DNA of 64,000 nt from Chloroflexota bacterium. Its GTDB lineage: Bacteria; Chloroflexota; Chloroflexia; Chloroheliales; Chloroheliaceae. Under the pieces are notes generated by a model. The model was not told where the DNA came from. It saw nothing but the letters and a program-made list of their open reading frames with translations, and ran no database searches. The DNA lies in assembly GCA_028287745.1 (NCBI GenBank), contig JAQBPB010000058.1:1-64000 (forward strand), in the 5' to 3' direction. Made by a program: the position numbers and the translations under genes. Below are positions 59,039-64,000 of this stretch, one piece after another (position 1 is the stretch's first letter; each line of letters opens with the position of its first letter).

Positions 59039-60622
59039 TTAAAGGCCCAGTTCGGCAATCAGGTCATTGGGAGAAAGAGGTTGCCCGGTGGCCTGTTGTA
59101 CCCGGCCGGTCCATTCCAGGCTGTTGCCCGGAGCAAAATAATTATCGCGCAGGAAGTTAAAGACACCGGCTCTCTCCGGCGGGGTCAGGCTGAAAAAAGG
59201 ACCAAAGCGGCGGTTTAACGCGGCATGGGTCTGGGCCGCTATAAGGTCGGCCAGGATATAGTTCTGGCGATAAATTGGATGGGTGGTGGGGAAAGAGATC
59301 GCCGCCCAGCGGGGTGTCAGGTTGAGGGGCAGCCGCAGGTAATGAGCCTCGTATTCGGCCAGTAGGCGGTCGAGGTCCGCCTCCGGTTTATCATAGGCTT
59401 CAATCTCAAAGCGGGCCTGGGCCAGCAAATTACGCAGGCGCAAAATCCGGCGGTTATTATTCTCCTGCCGGTACTGGCAGACCTGGGCCTGGTTCAACCC
59501 GGTAAGGGCGGTAAGCCATTCCGGGTAATGGGTAAAGTAGGCCAGCGTTTCGGCCATGCCTTCGTTAAAGATGCCGCTCTCCCGTTTAAAGGTAAAATAG
59601 GACTGCCGGTTGTAGGCGGCATGGATACCATGCCCGAACTCGTGGACCAGCGTGCGGTAAGAAGGGTAGCCGTCCCTGGGATTACTTACAATCCGAATAT
59701 CGTCCGGCACTTTAATTGTAAAGCAGAGGCCCCCGAAAGGAATATCTTTAGTTACCAGCTCAATCGGTAAGGCGGCCGGTTGCAAGCCGAACCAGGCCAG
59801 TAAATCGTGGACCAGCGGCAATATATTGGCGCGCTGGAAAGCCGTTTCCGGCAGGGTGGCCTTATGGTCGGCCAGCCAGTGCAAATCCCAGGGCTCGACC
59901 CGGTCCAGACCCAGTTCCTGCTGCGATTTTTCAAGGAAAGCCCGGTAGGGTGCTTCGGTCAATGCAGCTAACCGGTCAAACAGGCCAAACAGGCTCGCCC
60001 GGTTTAAGCCAAGCAGTTCCAGGTGCAGGTCGGCATAGGTAGGATAACCCATGCGGCGGGCTTCAGCATTCCGCAACTTTAAGAGGCCGGTTACCTGGGG
60101 CGCCAGCCGGGATGACAACGGACTGAGTGCCTGTTCGTAGACCTGGCGGCGGCGCTGGCGGTCCGGGTTGGTCCGCAGTATTTCGGTAATATCACTCCGG
60201 GTTAGCTTTTCACTGCCGACCTGGGGCTGGTACTTGATTAGCTGGTCATTGATATGGTTGCGGGCTTCGGAAATTTTAGCGGCTTTGGAGACTTCCGCCT
60301 CGATAAAGGTCCGGCGAAACAATTCCAACCGCCGCCGCAAAACCGGGTCGGTAGCTTTCTCACGCCAGAAATTGATGGTTTGCTGGTGGGCCGGGTCCAG
60401 GAGCAAAGCCGAAAAAGCCGTGTCAAACTGGCTTAAATCTGGCGCGGGGCGGCCGATATATATATTGAAAGAGGAACTGTTGTAGCCAACCGCGACTTTT
60501 TCCAGGCGGGCTTCCAGTTGGTCCAGCCAGGGCTTGAGCAGCCCTTCGCTGCTGATGAGCAAAGCCGGTGGTTTAGGCGGTAGATGGGGCGGTGGCGGGA
60601 AGGAAGAATTAAATAAATTCAT
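59039..60622 (-). CDS. M3-family oligopeptidase (PepF-like)
   Basis: A 527-residue cytoplasmic zinc peptidase. The helical N-terminal domain leads to VHEFGHGIHAAYNRQ near 329-341, the HExxH pair with the third ligand Glu in FNEGMAETLAYFTHYPEW about 25 residues on. A Pro-rich start (SSFPPPPHLPPKPP) precedes the first helix. Family M3 cuts short peptides, so it probably recycles peptides after other proteases. It lies 47 bases after moaA on the same strand and could be co-transcribed with it. Confidence 0.85.
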   Translation of the reverse strand: MNLFNSSFPPPPHLPPKPPALLISSEGLLKPWLDQLEARLEKVAVGYNSSSFNIYIGRPAPDLSQFDTAFSALLLDPAHQQTINFWREKATDPVLRRRLELFRRTFIEAEVSKAAKISEARNHINDQLIKYQPQVGSEKLTRSDITEILRTNPDRQRRRQVYEQALSPLSSRLAPQVTGLLKLRNAEARRMGYPTYADLHLELLGLNRASLFGLFDRLAALTEAPYRAFLEKSQQELGLDRVEPWDLHWLADHKATLPETAFQRANILPLVHDLLAWFGLQPAALPIELVTKDIPFGGLCFTIKVPDDIRIVSNPRDGYPSYRTLVHEFGHGIHAAYNRQSYFTFKRESGIFNEGMAETLAYFTHYPEWLTALTGLNQAQVCQYRQENNNRRILRLRNLLAQARFEIEAYDKPEADLDRLLAEYEAHYLRLPLNLTPRWAAISFPTTHPIYRQNYILADLIAAQTHAALNRRFGPFFSLTPPERAGVFNFLRDNYFAPGNSLEWTGRVQQATGQPLSPNDLIAELGL

Positions 60623-60669
60623 GGCGCTACTTACTCAATTCATTCCTTCTAATAGGGCCGGTTGGTCAT

Positions 60670-61701
60670 TTAACCGCCGATTTGCGACATAGAACGTTTA
60701 GTGCGTTTGAAAGCCTCACCGTCATTGATGTAATGCTTCATTTCTTTTTTCCAGACAGCCCGGCGAATGGCTTCTTCCAGCACTTCATCGCTGGCACCGC
60801 TGCGCATGATAATCTTGAGGTCGGTTTCAATGTGAGCGAAAAGACAGGTCCGCAGCATGCCTTCGGCGGTCAGGCGAATGCGGTCGCAAGCCGAGCAAAA
60901 CGGGTGGCTGACCGGGTTAATAAAGCCCATTTCGCCAATCCCATCCGCGAAACGGTACTTGGTGGAAGTTTCAGCCGGGTCGGCACTCGGCACTGGCACC
61001 AGGGGCATAACCTCACGTTCAATAATTGCTTTAATCTCGTCGCCGGTGAGGACTTTACTCCGGTCCCAGTTTTCATCGGCATCCAGCGGCATAAATTCAA
61101 TGAAGCGGACGACATACGGCTTGCGGCGGGCTAACAGGGCGAACCCGGCCACCTCGGCTTCGGTAAAGTCCTTCATTGCCACGGCGTTGATCTTAATCGG
61201 GCTGATTGAAGGGTATTTTTCCAGTTCTTCCAACCCTTCCATGACCTGTTGCAGCGAGTCGCGCCGGGTAAGCTGGAAGAACCTATCCCGGACCAGGCTG
61301 TCCAGGCTGACATTGATGCGGGTCAAACCGGCTTCGGCCAGTGGCCCGGCCAGCTTCTTCAGGAGGTAGCCATTAGTGGTCAGGCTGAGGCTGTGCAAGC
61401 CTTTTATCCGGCTGAGCGTGCGGACCAGTTCCGGCAAATCCTTGCGGACGGTCGGTTCACCGCCGGTCAAACGGACCTGCTCGACGCCCATACTGACCAG
61501 GACGCGGGTAAGGCGTTCTATTTCTTCAAAGCTTAAAATTTGGTCTTTTTTTAGCCACTCCAGCCCCTCAGCAGGCATGCAGTAGACGCAGCGGAAATTA
61601 CATTTATCGGTTATTGAAATGCGAACATTTTTAATTAAGCGGCCATAGGCGTCTACTAAGCGGGGTTTGGTGACAAATTCTACTTTAGATTTTTCGATCA
61701 T
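60670..61701 (-). CDS. moaA: GTP 3',8-cyclase MoaA
   Basis: A 343-residue radical SAM enzyme. The cluster motif is CNFRCVYC near 33-40, then LTGGEPTVRKDLPELV near 80, and the second cluster uses HPFCSACDRIRLTAEG and RTCLF near 270-290. It ends with QIGG, the GG tail needed for activity in MoaA. It converts GTP to the 3',8-cyclo intermediate of molybdenum cofactor, with MoaC as the next enzyme. No other moa or moe gene is in the window. Confidence 0.95.
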   Translation of the reverse strand: MIEKSKVEFVTKPRLVDAYGRLIKNVRISITDKCNFRCVYCMPAEGLEWLKKDQILSFEEIERLTRVLVSMGVEQVRLTGGEPTVRKDLPELVRTLSRIKGLHSLSLTTNGYLLKKLAGPLAEAGLTRINVSLDSLVRDRFFQLTRRDSLQQVMEGLEELEKYPSISPIKINAVAMKDFTEAEVAGFALLARRKPYVVRFIEFMPLDADENWDRSKVLTGDEIKAIIEREVMPLVPVPSADPAETSTKYRFADGIGEMGFINPVSHPFCSACDRIRLTAEGMLRTCLFAHIETDLKIIMRSGASDEVLEEAIRRAVWKKEMKHYINDGEAFKRTKRSMSQIGG

Positions 61702-62006
61702 TTGATTTACTTTTACTAATTTGAATTCTTATTAGATTAACCCAAATTATAGGAGTTTCCCTTTTCACATACTCAGCAATTGAGCATAATTTTAACATTT
61801 TAAAATCAGGGTGTAAAGCGCCCGGAGATGTGGCGGCAGGGGTTCGCCAGAGCCATGCCTTTTGAGTTATAACCGGCTGTAACCCCGGGCCTGTACTTGT
61901 CAGGACTGGAGTTTAGGAAAACCCTGCAAATTGTGGTAAAATCATTTTTCAGGTTTTTGTAGTTCAGAAATCGGAAATAGGATTAGAAGTATAAAGGAGA
62001 AGCACA
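61702..62006. other. Upstream region of moaA and of the ATT-start gene
   Basis: No ORF is seen. A minus-strand TATAAT occurs at 61746-61751 with a poor -35. On the plus strand TGG-TAAAAT at 61934-61942 is a weak extended -10, 65 bases before the AAAGGAG of the ATT-start gene. Confidence 0.45.
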
Positions 62007-62189
62007 ATTACTATTTATTTACTAATCATCGCAATTCTGGCGCTGGTGGCCTGGATAGTACTCAGGTATATTCAATATCGACAACAACCCAAATATAAAG
62101 ATTGCCCCTGGTGCCATGTAACAATCCGGGCCAGAGCCAGTATTTGCCCTACCTGCGCCAAGTTTGTACCGACTGAAGAAAAATCTTAA
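62007..62189 (+). CDS. Small membrane zinc-ribbon protein, probably started by ATT
   Basis: A 60-residue frame with no ATG, GTG or TTG near its beginning. AAAGGAG at 61993-61999 is seven bases before ATT 62007, so ATT is the likely start. The next possible starts, CTG 62037 and GTG 62046, would truncate the membrane helix and have no ribosome site. The product has one helix (IYLLIIAILALVAWIVLRYI), a linker and a Cys4 ribbon CPWC...CPTC, ending in acidic residues. I recognise no family; the C-terminal ribbon resembles those of the kinase operon. ATT starts are known mainly for infC and pcnB, where they give low, controlled translation. Confidence 0.65.
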   Translation: MTIYLLIIAILALVAWIVLRYIQYRQQPKYKDCPWCHVTIRARASICPTCAKFVPTEEKS

Positions 62190-62252
62190 GACAACCCTTC
62201 TACCGGACGAAACAATCGCCCGGTTCCCTGATTCCAGCAGTTGTCCAGTCCT

Positions 62253-63539
62253 ATGAGGTTAATGGTGTTTGCTGTAATAAAGCAAAGTGTTAAAAAAGTA
62301 AGACTTGCCCACCTGGTAAGAATTGTCATTTATTCTACCCTGCTTTTCTCCGCCACTGTGTCACTGCTTACTTACGCGGGCATAGCTGCTACCGCTCTAA
62401 TCCGGCGGAAACGTGAATTCCTCTTTCCTCATAAATCACTGGAGCCAGTGGAGGTTGATGGGCAACGTCTGAAGATTTTCAATTACGGCCATGCCACTTT
62501 TAAGGATATGCTGGAGTCGATAGATGAGGCCCAGGAAACGATATTCCTGGAGACTTATATTCTTAAAAGTGACATTATCGGGCAGCGCTTTAAGGCCCAC
62601 CTCATCCGAAAAGCCCAGGAAGGGGTCAAGGTCTACCTGGCCTTTGACGGGTTCGGCAGCTTGCTGATGCCGTTTGGCTTCCGGCGCTGGCCGAAAGAGG
62701 TAAAAGTGACGGTCTACGGACCGCTACACAGCTACCTCAGTTTTCTCTGGTTGGGTACCTACACCCGCTATCACCGCAAGATTCTGGTAATAGACAACAA
62801 AACGGCCTACCTGGGCGGTATGAATTTAGGGCGCGAGTATGCCACTACCTGGCGCGATACCCACTGCCGCATTGATGGCACTAAAGCCCAGGAAATAGCC
62901 CTGGCTTTCGTTGAATTGTGGAACAAGCGCCACTGGCTGTTAGTTAGCCGCCGGATTCACCTGCCGTTTAAAGCAAACGAAGAACCGGACCAGCAGATTT
63001 ACATCCGGGAGAGTAAACCTTCTAAAGTTTTTGGCAGTTTTACCATCCGGGATGCCTACCTGGAAGCTTTCAAGCAGGCCAAAAGCCACATGCTGCTGAC
63101 CAACCCTTACTTTTTGCCGGACGAAGAGTTGTGCCAGGCCATGCACGAAGCCCTTAACCGGGGCGTGCGGATTGAGCTGATTGTCCCGGAAAAGTCCAAT
63201 CATACGATAGTAGATTTACTGGCCCGGCCGGTATATGACGACCTGCTGAAAGCCGGGGCCTGTATCTGGCTGTACCAGCATACGGTTATTCACTCAAAGA
63301 CCGCCACATTTGACGGCTGCTTGAGCACTATCGGCAGCGCCAACCTGGACGGCCGGAGCCAGATCAATCACGAAATAAATCTGTTCGTAATCAGCGAAGA
63401 ATTTGCCGGGCGGATGGAAGAAATGTTCCGGGACGATTTAAAAAATTGCCGGGCGGTCTGGCCGGAGGAATTCGCGCATCCTTCAAGAATGCGGCAGTTC
63501 TGCGAGTTTCTGGCGCGGCCGATCCGTAAGTTGGTTTAA
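62253..63539 (+). CDS. Phospholipase D-family cardiolipin synthase
   Basis: About 428 residues. An N-terminal membrane segment (VRIVIYSTLLFSATVSLLTY) is followed by two PLD repeats, with catalytic HKD motifs HRKILVIDNKTAYLGGMN near 170 and HSKTATFDGCLSTIGSANLDGR near 345. This is the bacterial Cls pattern: condensation of two phosphatidylglycerols, or of a phosphatidyl donor, to cardiolipin. The start is uncertain: candidate codons are ATG 62253, ATG 62262 and GTG 62265; GAGG at 62255-62258 would fit the last two. The gene ends the lipid-related part of the window. Confidence 0.85.
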   Translation: MRLMVFAVIKQSVKKVRLAHLVRIVIYSTLLFSATVSLLTYAGIAATALIRRKREFLFPHKSLEPVEVDGQRLKIFNYGHATFKDMLESIDEAQETIFLETYILKSDIIGQRFKAHLIRKAQEGVKVYLAFDGFGSLLMPFGFRRWPKEVKVTVYGPLHSYLSFLWLGTYTRYHRKILVIDNKTAYLGGMNLGREYATTWRDTHCRIDGTKAQEIALAFVELWNKRHWLLVSRRIHLPFKANEEPDQQIYIRESKPSKVFGSFTIRDAYLEAFKQAKSHMLLTNPYFLPDEELCQAMHEALNRGVRIELIVPEKSNHTIVDLLARPVYDDLLKAGACIWLYQHTVIHSKTATFDGCLSTIGSANLDGRSQINHEINLFVISEEFAGRMEEMFRDDLKNCRAVWPEEFAHPSRMRQFCEFLARPIRKLV

Positions 63540-63611
63540 GAAGTTTTCAGGGATAAAGGTTAAAGTTTTTAAGGGATATAGTTTTAAGGGGTTATAGAAG
63601 GAAAGGATTAA

Positions 63612-64000
63612 ATGCGTTTCAGCGTCGAGCCTCAGATTTTTGAGCTTTTTCCCAGTTATTACGTGGGTGGGGTTGTAGCCAGCGGGGTCACTAACCAGCT
63701 TTCTCCCTCCGAGAGGGAAAGTATAAACCAGGAACTGCAAAGCCAGGCGGCCGCCTTGCGCCAGGGCTTGCAAACTACGGCCGACCTGACGGCCAATCCT
63801 TTCATTTCGATCTGGCGGGATGCTTTTAAAACACTCAACATCAAAGCCAGCGAATTTCTAAGCTCGATTGAGGCGTTGAGCCGCCGGGCCATCAAGACCG
63901 GGTCGGTACCTTCGATTAACCCGGCGGTGGACCTTTCCAACACGATAAGCCTAAGATATCTGCTGCCGCTGGGCGGGCACGATCTGGATTTACTGGCCGG
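63612..64000 (+). CDS. B3/4-domain (tRNA-binding fold) protein, N-terminal part
   Basis: Starts at ATG 63612, AAAGGA lying five bases upstream, and runs off the window, so only 129 residues are seen. The N-terminus has MRFSVEPQIFELFPSYYVGGVVASGV and later IWRDAFKTLNI, FLSSIEALSRRAIKTG and INPAVDLSNTISLRYLLPLGGHDLDLL. This order is that of the free-standing B3/4 domain also found in PheT (phenylalanyl-tRNA synthetase beta), thought to edit or bind aminoacyl-tRNA. The rest is beyond the window. Confidence 0.85.
   Translation, partial: MRFSVEPQIFELFPSYYVGGVVASGVTNQLSPSERESINQELQSQAAALRQGLQTTADLTANPFISIWRDAFKTLNIKASEFLSSIEALSRRAIKTGSVPSINPAVDLSNTISLRYLLPLGGHDLDLLA

Noticed and set aside
1..64000. 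CRISPR arrays, insertion sequences, prophage and rRNA genes.
   Set aside because: No direct-repeat array, transposase, integrase, phage structural gene or conserved rRNA segment was seen in the window.

Overview
The window looks like chromosomal DNA from a bacterium of moderate to high GC content, most likely a Chloroflexota member. The clue is the long extracytoplasmic domain of the L,D-transpeptidase (8778-10415), which carries Trp-rich and YFDK-type motifs I recall from many Chloroflexota surface proteins, supported by an actinobacterial/Chloroflexota-style inositol-phosphate synthase and zinc-ribbon-tagged signalling proteins. The phylum call is inference. Many promoters match the TTGACA-N17-TATAAT consensus closely, so vegetative sigma-70 starts can often be read directly. 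I see no insertion sequence, prophage, CRISPR array, rRNA or tRNA.

Layout. 1-8413: end of a KdpE-type response regulator, a possible micro-ORF behind a palindromic promoter, a hydratase-family enzyme, a heterodimeric ABC exporter, a phosphotransferase, a NurA nuclease and a methyltransferase. 8778-10415: secreted L,D-transpeptidase. 10562-18020 (minus): a five-gene signalling operon, in transcription order PP2C phosphatase, PknG-like kinase with TPRs, von Willebrand A protein, FHA protein, coiled-coil protein; the phosphatase, kinase and FHA protein all carry N-terminal double-Cys-pair zinc ribbons. 18502-19092: SpoT-like hydrolase. 19315-25135 (minus): IclR regulator, (alpha/alpha)6-barrel glycoside hydrolase, REC-GAF-HATPase protein lacking its phospho-accepting His, queuosine salvage glycosidase. 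25358-29733: CAAX-type protease and metallo-beta-lactamase fold protein on minus, KptA and QueG on plus. 29744-32290: divergent glycosyltransferase and alpha/beta hydrolase. 32404-36287 (minus): two DUF4097 proteins, an ECF sigma factor and a two-TM protein that may be its partner.

36592-49478 is mostly housekeeping on plus: redoxin-fold protein, SbcC, membrane protein, DnaK, inositol-3-phosphate synthase, GatB, glutamate dehydrogenase, L35-L20 and a SpoU methyltransferase. 49630-53154: SDR on minus, then three plus-strand genes (DUF2089, DUF4097, a 68-residue protein) that share a SHOCT-like helical module. 53179-57795: CoA synthesis (coaX-coaBC on minus with an EamA transporter; plsC-coaE on plus). 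57812-64000: small proteins, an M3 peptidase, MoaA, a 60-residue membrane zinc-ribbon protein that seems to start with ATT, a phospholipase-D-type cardiolipin synthase and the start of a B3/4-domain protein.

The strongest candidate for an under-described system is the zinc-ribbon kinase/phosphatase/FHA/vWA operon. Its kinase resembles PknG in domain order and catalytic loop, and its FHA partner recalls GarA/OdhI. Secondary leads are the SHOCT-module cassette, the ATT-start zinc-ribbon gene, the His-less sensor protein and a structured region upstream of glutamate dehydrogenase.
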